Part shown: in pieces, positions 35,061 to 49,035 of the stretch
How the letters are laid out: each line of letters starts with the position of its first letter
How positions within the stretch are numbered: the stretch's first letter is position 1
Assembly (NCBI RefSeq): GCF_019925205.1
Contig: NC_083560.1
Span: 119,819,062-119,883,061, forward strand
DNA length: 64,000 nucleotides
Origin: Metopolophium dirhodum
Lineage: Eukaryota; Arthropoda; Insecta; Hemiptera; Aphididae
Direction: 5' to 3'
Notes under the pieces: model-generated
What the model saw: only the letters and a program-made list of their open reading frames with translations
What the model was told of the DNA's origin: nothing
Databases searched by the model: none
Translations under genes and position numbers: made by a program

Positions 35061-37380
35061 GTATAAACTAAGTTTTTTTAGTTATTTTAAATAAAACTTG
35101 AACGAAATTAGTAATTACTTGTTTCATTAAGAGGCTATTGTTCGCGGTCGTTGGGTTTTATTCGATGTGTGAGTGTAGAATATCGTCTTTACGTACGCGC
35201 ATGCATAATAATATTTTAATATGCCAACGTAGACACGCTCGAAAATGTACTTACGCGAGTACCTATACGTGAAAATTAATAACGCCAATAAGCCGGTAAA
35301 AATTTAACATACTTCTAGTAGTCCAATTTTAATTTCGAAAAAAGATTTGAACTTGTTAGCTTTTATTCTGTGTTTTGGTAGGAGATAGATTTTCAATGTT
35401 TTGAAAAGTTTATGTAGGTACTACGGTTCCAAATGAACTTACTTAATTTCTCAAAATGACTCAATGAGTCAAAAGGCCAATGAGACAAAAAATTTAAAAG
35501 TTTTTTCTACAAAACATAGAAAAAAAGGCTAACAAATTCAAATTAGTATAAAAAATTTGAATACTATAAGAAGTATGTTTATTTTTTGCAGGCTTATAGG
35601 TCTAAATGCATGAAAAATGCAATCGCTTAGAGCAGCCTTAAATGTTTTGATGGTCGATATACTTAATAAATAAATAAATAAATATGTCATGATAAATTTC
35701 TTTTCGGAAAATTCAATATAATTTTAAAAACATTCAATTTAGTTTATATTTTTTATACCTACGACTATTTTCAAAATATTTACATTAGAATACTGAAAAA
35801 TGAAATATATATTATAAAAACTTAACTTCAAAAGAGATCTTCTTCATTAATATTTCTAAACTGCTTCTTAGCGGAAATATTTACAAACAAGTCAAAATCA
35901 TCCATTTTGTCAATAAAAATAAACATAAAATTATATTGAAAAAATTCTGAATTCACAATTAAACACGTTTTTAAAAACTAACAGTTATACAAATAGATTA
36001 CTTTGCAGTAATAATATTGTGTAGTTGAGATATTAATTGTTGTAGTATACGAAACCCGGCTTTCACATGCCCTACTTACGTTGCAATTATGTATTTTTGT
36101 TATATTTATAACCACTCGTATATATTATATAAGCAATTTCGTTGTACGAATAAAGTTACAAATTAACCATAAGCGAACGTTCGTTTCGTACGGATGATGT
36201 ACAAAATATCATGTTTGTGACCCATGCGAAAAGTATGCGTATGAACCAAAGAGTAAAGAATATGAAAGGAAGTCAATCGTACATACGATAAGTTTTGGTA
36301 CACCGAGTCCTGAGTCATAGGTGTGTATAGACTATAGATTGTTGTATTGACGGATGTGGCCCACAAACATTTCCCTGTATTGCCCTGTATTGACCTATTC
36401 GTCCTAAAGCGTCGACGATGAGATGTCTAGCGCTCTGAAATCTGAATCCAAAAAAATTAACTCGTCGACGATACGCGTTTTAAATATTTTTACAAAGGTG
36501 ATTGTAATTAAAATATTTTATTATGTTATTTAAATTAACTTATAATTCTGGGAGAAGCTTATTATTATTATTCTGTATACTGTGCTTATGCTCAGCTTTA
36601 ATAATATTGGAAAATAAAATATTAAATAACATAATACTTATTATTATTTTGAATACGTATATAAATAATAGCAGTTTGATCAAAATAATATTATGTGTTA
36701 AAATCATTAATTTGAAATATTTAAAATTTATAATGTTTTTTTTTTCATAAGCTGCTATTATTATTTGTCGTCGCTCGTCGTGTAGATAAGCTAAAAACGA
36801 CCGTGTGACTGCCGAATGCCGACAACGACTATAATAATATTATCTCATGATTTATATTTAAATTTTATTTAATATACATTATAATCGTTATTGTAGAACA
36901 GAGAAGAGAGAACCCTACGTTGTTTTTTATTTTGAACAAAACTCTCAATATAATACGTGTCACGTGTGTGTGACTGTGTGAGATCGTTTTTGTATCACAC
37001 GATTTTATTACAGCTGTACCTACGCCTGTTGTACAGTACAATTTTTTGTACAAAAGAGTCAATAGCGTACCAAAATAAAAAAAATAACTATTCAGCATTG
37101 AAAACTTGAAACCCATCGTAGTATAATACTTAGAATTCTTCTCGTATACTACAGCGGTGCCGCCTTATCGGTAAATTGTGTCCGGCTGCATTACAAAAAA
37201 TTGTTGTTTCAAATCGAGATTGAAAACAAAATAATATTATTGTGAACATTTTGAAAATTATTCATTCAATAATAATTTTTTTAATGAAAAGTATACGGTA
37301 AAGAAAAAAAGAAAAAAAAAGAAACAGATATCGTTATCGGTGAATATATGAAAATAATTGGTAACTAAGTAATCTAAATA
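35061..37380. other. Gene-free stretch
   Basis: Several 60-80 codon open frames exist on both strands but none has a domain, and they read as low-complexity AT translation. A short TAAA microsatellite is at about 35665-35685. CG-rich words near 36750-36830 (GTCGTCGCTCGTCGTG) are unassigned. Confidence 0.3.
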
Positions 37381-38312
37381 TACATATAATATATATATAT
37401 ATATAATTATTATTATGAGAGGAAGCACTTAGGTCAGAGACGTTCAAAACCGGTTTCTTTCGACTCCAAAATCAGGTTAGATTCTTATATATTTAGATAG
37501 ATGATATAATATAATATTATGATATATTATATATGTAATTAAATAATAATAATGTGATAATTCGGTACACTAATTAGCTTTTAAAAAATATCTGATCAAT
37601 CAATTTCACGTGGTTGACAGCAATATTGTAGTCTGGGTTTTTTTTTCCAGATAATTGTATTCCACAATTCACATTTCACATTTCACAGTGTCTAGTCTAT
37701 ATTATAGGTCAATGCATATACTGTACGATTATCCCACACAGCATTTGTCAATCATAAATATTGAATATATGTTTGATTTTAATTTGAAAACAAATATTTA
37801 ATTTAAAAGTTAATACAATATTGAATATAATATATTTTATTTGTTATGTTTAGTATCAAAACATTGCATAATTTTTAATTAACATTTATATAAACATATT
37901 AAATTTTCAATGAAAATTTAAGACTTCTTAAAAGTTAAAATGTATAATAAATTAAACATACCAGGATAAATAATTATTTATTAATGGGAAGTCAACATCT
38001 ATAATATAATTATTTTTAATAATTAATTTGTATTGAACATTGATTGAAAAACAAATATTTTATTTTAAATTAAAAAAATATATAGTTAATTAATGTTAAA
38101 AAATGATATTCAAATATATATTAAATAAGTGTATAATTATATCCAACGCGCTACATAATATACAATATAATATATTAAACAAAAACTAATAAGATTGCAC
38201 ATAAACAAACGTAATGGAATCCATAATATATATTAATTATATAATATAGACCTAAGTATTAATATATATTATATATTATTATATGTCAAATAAAATAATT
38301 ACCGCGTGTATA

Positions 38313-38450
38313 CAGACCCGGCTCAAGGGGTAGGCGACATAGGCCCATTAGTAAGAGGGCGGCATTTTTAAAATACTGATAATATTCTATTGTTAAGGGC
38401 GGCAAAATTTGATTTTGCCTAGTTCACTATTTTCCCTTGAGCCGGTCCTG
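38313..38450. mobile_element. hAT-like MITE (138 bp) with exact TSD
   Basis: Tips CAGACCCGGCTCAAGGG and CCCTTGAGCCGGTCCTG. Flanks CGTGTATA (38305-38312) and CGTGTATA (38451-38458) are an exact 8-bp duplication. The inside repeats GGGCGGCA twice. Confidence 0.93.
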
Positions 38451-38518
38451 CGTGTATAATATATAATAACATCAAATAACTGGTGGGCGGTGATAGTCCT
38501 GTACATATTATATATGTA

Positions 38519-38537
38519 CTTATATATATATATATAG

Positions 38538-38573
<36 letters not shown>

Positions 38574-38576
38574 TTA
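38519..38576. repeat. (TA)n microsatellite
   Basis: Two adjacent TA arrays separated by TAGATTA. TA-rich sequence dominates from 37380 to 39400, and no gene is seen there. Confidence 0.9.
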
Positions 38577-38822
38577 TATAATATGAAATATTGGGTATAC
38601 TCAGAGCTGTAAATATTAAGTACCTATATAATATATGTATTAATTATATTAAATACAAAAATATTGCTAATTTATAGTTATTATATATATTACAGGTGCT
38701 GATTATTTTATATATAGAGACATATAATATAGAGTATAGACAATAATAATATATAGTCCGCAAAAATTGGTTGTCGCAAATTTGTTATAGGTATTGTTTT
38801 AATGTTTTATAATAGCTAATAC

Positions 38823-38861
38823 ACAGGGTGATTCTTTTATCATAAAATAGAATCACCCTGT
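38823..38861. repeat. Short perfect hairpin, MITE tips joined
   Basis: ACAGGGTGATTCTTTTAT and its inverse ending GAATCACCCTGT form a 39-nt palindrome. Likely the two tips of a transposon collapsed onto each other by internal deletion. Confidence 0.8.
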
Positions 38862-40124
38862 ATATATATATATGTATTTTATAATACGAACAAAATACAT
38901 AGCTAGTTTTAGAACTTCTATTTGAAATAGAGACTGACCCTAATTTATTGGTCTCTCTTGCTCAGAATATTTATGGAATATAATATATATTATAATATAT
39001 ATAATGGTTTATAATTTATCATATTACTTCTAGTCCATATCACAATAACTATTATATTTATATTTAATACATTGTAAATATACCTACATCACTATTATGA
39101 GTCGAGGCAAGTAGGTGACTGGCGAGTTCATTGACTGCTTAACAGCAGTCAACACGCTAGTCCAATACAGTGTCACATACATAGTACAACTATACATTAT
39201 ACACAATACTATATAATACTTATATTATACTTTATAAGCTTATAGCTAAACTGTACTCCTTTTTTGTTTCATTAATTAATTTAAATATTATTAAATATCT
39301 ATTGATATAAATATAATCAGCCTAACATCCCTATATTATAATATATATATATAATGTATAATATAATATATAGATAGTAATGCAATAGTATTTAAATACT
39401 CGATATTTTCCAAACGTTACATTATATGCACCATTTTTACAGTGTACCCAATACCGATAAAATGCTGATAAATATTTAAAATAACTATAGCTACATCAGT
39501 AGTTATAAATTACAATTAATATATACATTACATATTTGAATTTTAAATTTTAACTATGAATTAATTTAATTTAACTTATTGTTGTATTAAATTGTACAAT
39601 AAATAGTAATATTAAATAGGTACAAAAACAGTAAAATATGAATAAAAACTGGAATGTATAATTAATAACTATCTATATTATTATGTAGAATAATCTTACC
39701 AATATACCGACATAAATTGTTTCCTTAAGATAGATACAGCATACAGCTAATAATATTTAGGTACCATATTTATCATACCTAGGCAATATAAAATTATTAT
39801 AAAGTTAAAAGAAAATTTTCCGAAAAAAAAAATAAGAAATACAGTTGAATTTTTAAGGGTTTATTAATATTTTAGGAAACAATTGAATCATTTATTTTGC
39901 GGGGGCTATTACAATTATAATTTTTTTTAAATTATATATTTATATATAATAGGTGTATATATAGAAATATTACATAATAATACAATAATCATATAAAAAT
40001 AAATGTAGAAAAGGTAATATGAGCTTAAGCTTTAAAATAGTATTTGTCTGTTAATTATATTAGTTATTTCCAATCCTGTCTTCCAAAGAAAAACGAATAA
40101 CCCGCTACAGTTGTCGTGTATGGT
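38862..40124. other. AT-rich, gene-free stretch
   Basis: TA-rich low-complexity sequence; nothing named. Confidence 0.35.
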
Positions 40125-41319
40125 CAGTGCCGTATTGCGGGGGGAGGGGGAAATTGCCCAGGACAGCACATTTTTGTGGGAGCTTTTTTTTTGAAAACAG
40201 ATTTACAATGATTTAGGCAGTTAGGCAAATCTATGTTAACACAAACAAAACGTACAATTAATATTTATATATAAATAATTAATAAAGCCATTATGTGCAA
40301 TTAATCTCCACATCTGATGATACGCGCGCGTATTGGTTTGTCGTCAAATACCTAAACCTATTGTTCTGTGCCTAAACTAAACATTTCTCGTGGGCTATGG
40401 CCTATGATGTTAGTGACATTGTACTGCCAGTACAAGAGGAGCGTATATCAAAAATGGTATATTATACAGGAGATAATTATATTAACTACCTAAGTTACCT
40501 AACTATTTATATTAACATATTTTTCTAATAATAAATAATTAGGTACTGATGGTAATAATATTATTATTATTGTATTTCATACATAATATAATTAGATTCT
40601 AAGCGGAGCGATGATTTTACAACAATGTGTGATGATTTTTTTTTTTGTGTGTCTTTACTGTCTATATAAACGATAAATAGTTATAATACTTCGATTTTCC
40701 ACTTCAGTAGGTATATATTCTAGTGACAAAATGAATATAGCTGGTAATTTAAAGAATATCCCAGTATTTTTCATAATCGACGAAAAAAAAAAAAAATTAT
40801 CCAAGGAAAATCGGAAATTTTTAAGCAAGACACAAGTTTTGAAGTTTTTGACAAAATTGATTTTGATTGTTTGGTCTAACTCAAAAAATTAACCGTAGAT
40901 ACATGATATTTTTTAAATTATAAATTACCTATTATCATTAGACGACTTGGTCGTTTTCTATAAATATTTATAAATTATTTTTAATTTAATTAGCCATAAA
41001 GCCATAGCTCAATATGCGACCATTATCAATGTCTTTTTTAAGAAATATTAATTTTTAATGTTCACCATTTTATAAATAGTTAAAAAAAAAATTAATACAT
41101 TTTACAATTTCCTTTGATTACTTTGTTATTCTTTGCTACTGAGAGTACCTACGATATTCAAAATTCTGAGGCACTAATTAGATTTTTATACTGAATGGTA
41201 CTATATTACTATGTCACATTGTGAGAAAAATTGCCACCAAAAAAAAACCGGGGAGGGAAAGAAAGGGCATTAAAAAAAATGTGTACCCAAGGCAGCAAAA
41301 TCCTATAAGTACGCTACTG
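40125..41319. mobile_element. Candidate G-run transposon containing family A sequence
   Basis: The left tip CAGTGCCGTATTGCGGGGGG and the right tip, from the other strand CAGTAGCGTACTTATAGG, pair imperfectly. A clean target duplication was not found. Confidence 0.4.
40597..41110 (+). mobile_element. Family A copy with intact GAGCGGAGCGATG end
   Basis: GATTCTAAGCGGAGCGATGA opens the copy, followed by GTGTGTCTTTACTGTC, AATATCCCAGTATTTTTCAT and ATTGATTTTGATTGTTTGGT. It fades after about 41110. Confidence 0.75.
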
Positions 41320-41831
41320 TATATATGGTGTATTACTCTTAGATTTTATTGTGCTATTCATTGGTAGAAACACATTTTAAGTGCGTATAAAAAGTGTCTT
41401 GCGTTTTTTTCACTTAACGTTGTGTTTTTTAGCAACGTAACCGCGACTTAAGACTTAGTGGCATGAGTGCATGACGTGCATACGCAGTGTAAGTGTTGTA
41501 CATTTCAAGTTGTAAAATGTTATGCGGGTATAATTTTAAATTTCCAAATTCAAATTAAATTTTAGTCATGATCAAGTTTAATAATGTAAAATTATATTAT
41601 AATATAATTATTTATTACATTTCGTTGATGATATTATTATTTTTATATTATATTATTCTTATTTGTTGGTACCTAATCTAAAAAATGTTATTTCGTTCCG
41701 GCCATCAGTTGATAACAAGCCGAGAATATTCGTAAAGTGTACCCCAGCACATGGATCGTTCAGCTCAACAATGTATTTTCTATAAATATGAGAAATAGGA
41801 TGTGTGCCTTAAATCTAGACCAATATTATTT

Positions 41832-42320
41832 TAGATTCTGCAAGCGGAGCGATGAATTTATTGATTTTACAATAATTGTGTTTTTTTGTGTATCTATATT
41901 TTGGCATAGTATACACGATAAGTAGGTATAGTTTAAATAAAAATTCAATGATTTTCAACTTCAATATCTTTTCTGGCAGGAAAGTGAATCTAGTTGGGAC
42001 TTTAGAGAGCTAAATATGAAAAAATGAAGTTTACAAAATCGTCGAGAAATCAAGAAAAAAAAATTAAGGAAAAACTGAAATTTTTAAGCAAAACCATGCA
42101 GTTATCGACAAAATGGATTTTCGTTTTTTTGGTGTTACTATAAACCTAATAACTATAGATACTTAACATTTTCACTAATGTCTATACACAATTACAATTT
42201 CAAAATATTTCGAATTTTTTTTAGCTATTTATAGGCAAAAGAAAATTTTGATTTTAATTTGTTTATTCTTTTTAACTGTCGGTAAAAATTTTGTCATAGT
42301 CGTTATCCCGTTATTGCAGC
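41832..42320 (+). mobile_element. Family A copy with the same end
   Basis: GATTCTGCAAGCGGAGCGAT, then TTTTTTTGTGTATCTATATT, GGAAAGTGAATCTAGTTGGG and GGATTTTCGTTTTTTTGGTG. It lies 1.2 kb downstream of the 40597 copy in the same orientation. Confidence 0.75.
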
Positions 42321-42827
42321 GTACATATTTTTCATCGTTTCTTTGATTTTTATATACTTAAATATAATAAAGTAAGTAAATTTTTATTCAAGTTCCACTG
42401 CGTGCATAATTTTTTCTTATTATTATTTCGAACACCAGCAGCCCAGTTTTACTTCTGGTATTTTGTGATATTTGAAGCAACTATACTCATTCATATCATT
42501 GTGAGGTCAAACATAGTAAATCATTTATGTCTATAGGCTATAAGGCTATTAAATAATATCTCATAGTAGGTCTTGCATTGTTACCTATTATTATAATTAC
42601 TACATTATCATCATACTGGCTTGGGGTTTGACACCGATTAGATTAAAAAATCTGCTTCTATCGGCGGTCGTGTGTCACTGTTGTCGTGGTTAACGTCACC
42701 GCTAAGAGGGTGCCAACGCGGAAGTCCCCCAGCGACTTCGTAAGTTCTGTGAGAGCCCGTCTACAAAGGTCGTCAACAAAGTTTAGTAATAAAAAATGTG
42801 GTCTGACTTATGTGCGGTTCCTAATCA

Positions 42828-43093
42828 CAGGCGCGGATCCAAGGGGTCATGCCCCCCTCCCACACGTAGACTGGTGAATTTTCTATTCTATCTATTTTCA
42901 GCAGCCGATAAAATTGTCGATGTTTCGGCCGTGTCCGTTTTTACCGGTCGCCGTCTGGGATTTAAGTAATAATAATTGCCTATTAGGTTACATAGTATGT
43001 ACAATATTTTTATCAGACTTGGGCTGAAATTATATTTAAGATTTATTTAAAGATCCCCCCCTCCCCTGTAAATATGTTCTAGATCCACGCCTG
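42828..43093. mobile_element. hAT-like MITE (266 bp) with exact TSD
   Basis: Tips CAGGCGCGGATCCAAGGGG and CTAGATCCACGCCTG. Flanks CCTAATCA (42820-42827) and CCTAATCA (43094-43101), exact. Contains CCCCCCTCCC and CCCCCCCTCCCC runs. The host sequence upstream (42650-42820) is unusually GC-rich for the window. Confidence 0.92.
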
Positions 43094-43101
43094 CCTAATC
43101 A

Positions 43102-44660
43102 TTGTACCAGACTGATTCGATCGTAGACTCTCCTCCCCTCTAACTATTGTGTACCTACCATCTTAAATTCCATTTGATTTCACCCGTCATCATTAGTCAT
43201 TGTCGTTATGCACATTAAGTTGCCTACTCGAGAAATCTATAAGGGTTGCCGATGAGTCGTGGGGGACCAACCGGACAATAATTTAGGCGTCAATTATATT
43301 GCTCTCTGACACAGTACCTAGCTTATCTAGGATTTTTTCAAAAGGGGAATATTTTCATAAACGTTAACAGTTGTTGAAATAGGTAAATGACTAATGAGGA
43401 TTCTTCGTTAAGGTGCCTCGCTATGGCATTGATTTAAGGAGAATCATATAGGCAATTTCTAATCTCGTCGCCACCTGAGATCTATATGTTAGTCGTAAAT
43501 GATTATTAGTGTGTGTGGCGTCCATGTGGGTCAATAATTGACCATAGCTATGGAGGCTTCTCGCACGCACATGTCAGTATGTAATATTGTAATCATGAAA
43601 AAAAGTTTATTTTTCACTCAAACACACGATTCTAATTTAGATACGTCGCAACAATTACCTCGATTTGCATCCTGACAAAATATTCTTTTTTTCTGCTGCA
43701 CCGCAAATAGTCGTAAATAATATGTGATACAATTGTGCAGTCACCGTATGCATTATTTCAACCTGTACTAGCAGCACAAAACGGACGGTGCACCAAGTCA
43801 TTATAGTTATTTGCTTTGCTAGTCTGACCTATTTTAATTGCTTAATTGCTAAAACATAATATTATTTTCCCATAATATACTACATATTATAATATAATAT
43901 TATAAAATTATATTGACGGCTGTCTAAACTCTACAATATTATTACGGACGGTCTCGTTCAATCGTTTTTCGTTATATTCAAATTCAATACATACTTCATA
44001 CACTGTATAGTACAAGCCATTAGGTACTCTATTATAGCGACTTACTCAATACCTATAACTGTACAGCAGATTGGTACTCAGTGGTTACCAACTTTCCCCT
44101 TTTTTGTTTGTTACTTGAACCATAACTGTCAATATATACGTGTGAGCTACCGCACACGGCCTTATTTTTGTAATTTTTTGTATCACATTTCAGTACAGCA
44201 GACATACACGTGGCTACAGTATTAATAATAATTATATTTAGTACATTATACTAATAATAATTTGTTTTAATTATATTACACGTTTTTAGAACGTCGTGGT
44301 CGTGATCTAACGCCCAAAATTAAATTGTCGTGTTTTCAACATGACGCGTGTTTTTCTATATGAGCAACAATAATTCGTAGACTTAACTGAGACAAACAAT
44401 TCCACCACATCACAAAATATATAGTGACAAATAATATAATATGAAGATTTGATGTTTAAAACAAAGATATTAAACGAAGGAGTTTTCACTTACGTTTAGG
44501 TATTTGAAATTAGAAACTTCAATATTGTGCCATTGTATTATTGTAAAGCACAATATTGTCAATATGACATTTTAAAATATTAAGAAATACCTACCAACTC
44601 TTTATAAAACCCAACAATTTAGAATTGTTTATAAGTGAATTTGTAAAATGCTGCTGTATT
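43102..44660. other. Gene-free stretch
   Basis: Mixed composition with slightly more CG than average, no open frame with a domain, no paired termini seen. Confidence 0.3.
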
Positions 44661-44780
44661 CAGTGTTGGCCTGGGATTTAAAGGGCCTAGGAGGCAAATT
44701 ATTCAAAGTGCCTCTCAAAAATACCAAATCTCAAAAAAATAATTTAAAAACGTTTTATAGATATTTATCACATAATATGG

Positions 44781-44811
<31 letters not shown>

Positions 44812-44812
44812 A

Positions 44813-45313
44813 TACTAGCTGATCCCGTGCACTTCGTTGCCCGTTAAATGTATCAATTCTGTATGACTCAAACTTTGTTCAATTCGTTATTTAATATTCG
44901 GTGTATGGTGTTCAAAATTTATCTTAACTTTTCCGTTGCCCCGAATAAAAATTCTGAATCGCAGTAGTACATTATAATCAAGTAGGCAATTTACCTGCGG
45001 TAGATCACGGACCCCGTGCGGTTTGTACGTATGATTTCACTCTAAAGTATCAAAGTTATACCAAGTTTATCGTTTTTACTAGTTAAATTATAAAGTTACG
45101 TACAAACAGCACGGGGTCCGCGATCTACCACAAGTAGATTGCCCACCTAATAATATACTGCTGCGAAACAGGATTTTTATTCGGGGCAACGGAAAAGTTA
45201 AGATACATTTTGAACACCATACACCAAATATTAAATAATGAATTGAACAAAGTTTGAGTCATATAGAGTTGATACATTTAACGGGCAACGTAGTGCACGG
45301 GATTAGCTAGTTA
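44813..45313. mobile_element. Foldback (long inverted repeat) element
   Basis: The left arm 44813-45030 (TACTAGCTGATCCCGTGCAC, then TTCGTTGCCCGTTAAATGTA) is inverted in the right arm 45098-45313 (TACATTTAACGGGCAACG, then GTGCACGGGATTAGCTAG). Each arm is about 217 bp, the loop about 67 bp, with scattered mismatches. Preceded by a TA microsatellite at 44787-44812. Confidence 0.88.
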
Positions 45314-45504
45314 TATTATAATTTTTATTTAAAAAGTAAAGCAAATAGTTGTTTTTTTATTATTATTATATAGCTTAAAAACCCATCATTGCTTATAGAC
45401 GCATAATAATAATACTGATTTAATATGTATACAATAACAAATTGTCATTTGAGCACCTGCCGGGGTTAGTCCTCTCCCTTTTTAAATTAACTTATCTTTT
45501 AAGT

Positions 45505-45613
45505 TAGACCAAATTACACACAGTGTAAAAATTTCATCAAGATCGGTCCAGTAGTTTCGGAGTTTATCCCGGACAAACACGGGGCACGAGATTTTTATAT
45601 ATATATAAGATAT
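45505..45613 (+). mobile_element. Retroelement-like 3' tail
   Basis: AAATTTCATCAAGATCGGTC, then AGTTTCGGAGTTTATCCCGG ACAAACAC and a TATATATATAAGATA end: the typical 'could not be sure of the class' tail shared by RTE-like LINEs and related insect repeats. A reverse copy fragment is at 17160. Confidence 0.45.
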
Positions 45614-45849
45614 AGTCATATAATATTGATCAAACATCTATGATTATAATATAATTATATTATTATTACCACGGACTAATAGATATTATGATTTTAGTAT
45701 CATTAAAATAATAAAATGTATATTATATTATTATTATAAAATTATTTAATGGATCCAAACGCATACCACTGGGCTTTATAATATAGTAGGTACATTTTGG
45801 TAAATAATTTCATTTATTTCTTGAAAAATATGGGCCAGGCCGACAACAG

Positions 45850-46973
45850 CCTTTATTGCGCCTACGTATATACTGTCTTTGAATTTAGAGAACGGCATGT
45901 ACTAAAATATGGCAGTATTGAATTTAATATTTATTATTATGGCTGCAATATCTACTAAATATGAAATGCCATTTACCAGCGTATTACTGTTGCATTCAAC
46001 ACATTGCACAAAATTAGGTTTTATTCAACGTAAGATGGCCACAACTCAAAATATTATAGCAGTCTTGTTTTGACTTCTAATTTGTATGATGAGTTGGATG
46101 AATTAAAAATCTAAATATTCAATATGTTATACTATCATAATGACTCTTTTGGAAATTACCAGCTAGTTAAAAATTGAATAATGACACCGACAAATTGTTT
46201 TGGTGAAAATTTATAATCAAATGAACAATTTATATTTCATATGGCAATCTTGCATAGTTGCATTACATAGATAAACCTCGTTTTACACTATACGAATGCA
46301 TTCGTATCTTAAAATTGTTAAAATTTCTGTTTTATTTTGAGCGAATAAACGGGCGGGACGTGCGTGTTGGAATGTGCCTCGTGTAATGTGCCTACTAAAG
46401 TACTTCTGATTATTGATAATAATATAATGTACAATATATCATTATATAATAATATTATAGTATGTTAGTATGATAATATAGTACTCGGCCTCTTGTCTCA
46501 TAAAACTAGAACGTGTGGCCGTCACGGACCACGGTATATTATCTATTTTAAGTACAGAAAAATATGTTACAAATAAAAGTATCAAATAACACCGTCGAAT
46601 TATTCGATAATTAATATTGCATATTAATTATTGTTCGTTCAAACCCGTCACAATAAATATTAAATAATATTAATTCCGAAGAAATGATTGATAAATTTGA
46701 AAGAAAATAGTTTTAAAACCATTTTTTATTACAATTATTTATATTTAAATGATAGAGAATTTAATACTGTAGGTAATTATAATGAATTAATATGTGTACA
46801 AATATTTGCATATTTACATCATTTGTAGTTTTGTATAATATGTTCTAACCCTATAGCGATCGAATATTAATTTTTAGATTTTTATCTGTGTGATAAATGT
46901 ATTGATTTCATACAACGTTTTCTGTATTTTTTTGTGTGTCTACGGTGTACCTAATCTGTATAGACTTATGAGT
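45850..46973. other. AT-rich stretch
   Basis: No gene seen. Confidence 0.3.
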
Positions 46974-47659
46974 AGTGGTGAAGTGGGGCGTATACGCGGG
47001 TATGCGGCGTATAACGACTTCTCCAGTTTTTGGTTGATACGTATACTTACTTAAAATATAATTTGTATAAATCTATAATATAAACAGTATTAACGTATAA
47101 CCAATAATAATACCAAAGATATTATTTCCTTGTTATCACGTTCATTAGGAACGGTTATTATTTTTACATTTTACACATATATTTTTAACTTCATCGCATG
47201 GATCTATACTTATTATATATATATAAATTATACATCTAAAATTATAAGCTTATCGATAACGAACGCGCCGACGCCGAGATGCACGGTCACATGCATTACT
47301 GAAAATAATTTTATCAATAAATATTATTTCGTATGTACACTGCTGTATCACAAAATTACATAAATTGATCTACAAAAAATGATGTTTTCATTTATTTTTA
47401 ATTACTCAAAGTTGTGATACCTAATTTATATACTACCGAGTATACTTTTAAGACTATAAATATTAATAAATATTTAGGTTTCTTAACTTAAAAAGAAGTG
47501 GGGAGAGGGGGGTTAAGAAATTAACATATGTAATCATAAAAAATTTAAATGTATAATAATATATATTTTAGGAGTATGATTGCGCGAAGCCCCCCACGTT
47601 TACATATCTTCCACATTAAAGCGTATACTCAGAAAAAAAATTACGACTACATCACTGCT
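46974..47659. mobile_element. Candidate hAT-like element
   Basis: Left TAGTGGTGAAGTGGGGCGTA TACGC; right, from the other strand, CAGTGATGTAGTCGTAATTT and then GAGTATACGC. Flanks cttatgag and ctgatgac share 6 of 8. Contains GGGGAGAGGGGGGTTAAG. A 77-codon open frame inside is not protein-like. Confidence 0.42.
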
Positions 47660-48929
47660 GATGACTATGACAAAAAGCAATATTAATATGTCATACCAAG
47701 TATCATACAATACCAATACCTACTAATACATAGGCTGGCTATATATGGCTATACATTCGACACCTATATAGGCTGTAATATTATACAACAGCAGAGAGGT
47801 TATTGCACCTAATTACTTGTACATTTATTTTAGCAGAACCATATTTTAGCCGACAAATTTTTTATCTGAATTTTTTTTTATTATTATTCCCCCGCACCGC
47901 TTAATTATAAGAGCTCAATAGTATTTTAAAAGTATGCACTTAACATTGGTGCCTTTGGTACCGTGTATGGTGTGTATTGATAATGATACATAGGTTTATG
48001 ATGTGTGATATGGACAGTAAATGTCCCGGTCAGAATGGTCAGTTTTGTCTTATTCATATACATATTTATACATTCATATATATATTCAAAATTCTATACA
48101 TATTATATTCACCCATAAACGAGAGAATATACCTAAACAAAAAAAGAGCACTTAATATTCGGTATAAGTAAAATAACACTAAAAAATGTATGCAAAAATT
48201 AATAAAAATACAATTTTGTATTTGACATCAGGGAAGTGTGAAACAAATTGTATTTTACTTTGGATATTCTAAGTCCTAATTTATTACTAAAAAAATACAT
48301 TTGCGAGAATTTCTGAGCCCTGCAACTTAGTTAGAATTTATTAGAAAACATTAAGACGTCGCGGGACACCTGGCAGATGTGAAACATCAAACATTTTCTT
48401 TTAGTATTAATATTGAAAATTGAAACTCCACGGTCGACATCTATAACATTGCCTTGCAGGTCGCCGGTGTCAACTACTCGTCCACAAGTATAGTATTCAC
48501 TTTGACGGTTCATAATTTTGATTGGCGATGAGATAACGTTTTTAAATATATTATAGGCGATTAGAATCTAATGGTAAAATTGGTTTTTATTTTTTATTTA
48601 TTTTTAGTGTAGGTATGTTATTATTTTTTACCCGAAATGACGATGTCTTCGAACGCCGATAACAATAACATACCATATATTATAGTATAATATACTCTAA
48701 CTCTATTATTGTTGTTACGTCTGGAGGTATACAGCGTGTCCCTTCAATGTACAGAATGATTGATAAATATAAAATTATTTTCATTACTAATTATTGAATT
48801 TATTTTTGAAATAAAAATTATTAAGAGCAGTACCATCAGTATTTATATTTTATTTACTTTTACTCTTTAATTATTTATATAGCAATAAGATTAATTATTA
48901 TTAATTATATACAGAGGATATATTATACA
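47660..48929. other. Stretch without a supported gene
   Basis: One 60-codon minus-strand frame (48513-48331) with CGRVVDTGDLQGNVIDVD looks more protein-like than its neighbours but has no family match I know and no clear splice partners. Confidence 0.3.
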
Positions 48930-49035
48930 GATTGCAGAGCGCGGGTCGCCGGTACCGACGCATAGTCGACCGGACGTATTTTTGGCGCGGCGATACGGAC
49001 TACGTGCGCCGATAATAGCCGCGGAGCTCATAACG
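48930..49035. other. Short CpG-rich island
   Basis: GCGCGGGTCGCCGGTACCGA and GGCGCGGCGATACGGACTAC stand out in AT-rich surroundings. Possibly a promoter or first exon. No adjacent coding sequence is recognised. Confidence 0.3.

Larger units (their letters stand above)
44661..45849. mobile_element. Candidate hAT-like element carrying a foldback insertion
   Basis: Left tip CAGTGTTGGCCTGGGATTTA; right tip from the other strand CTGTTGTCGGCCTGGCCCA. Flanks gctgtatt and cctttatt agree at only 6 of 8 positions. The foldback and a retroelement-like tail lie inside. Confidence 0.42.

Noticed and set aside
38519..38576. CRISPR-like regularity of TA repeats
   Set aside because: Plain microsatellite; no spacers. 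No CRISPR array is expected or seen in this eukaryotic window.
41737..41925. 62-codon open frame
   Set aside because: It runs into the family A terminus at 41832; not conserved in other copies.
42686..42877. 63-codon frame with many basic residues
   Set aside because: It runs into the hAT MITE at 42828, and the upstream part has no motif.
46640..46660. TTCGTTCAAACCCG resembling a tRNA T-arm
   Set aside because: No acceptor, D or anticodon stems can be paired around it.
48331..48513. 60-codon minus frame, mildly protein-like
   Set aside because: No family recognised and no convincing splice sites. Mentioned under the stretch entry only.
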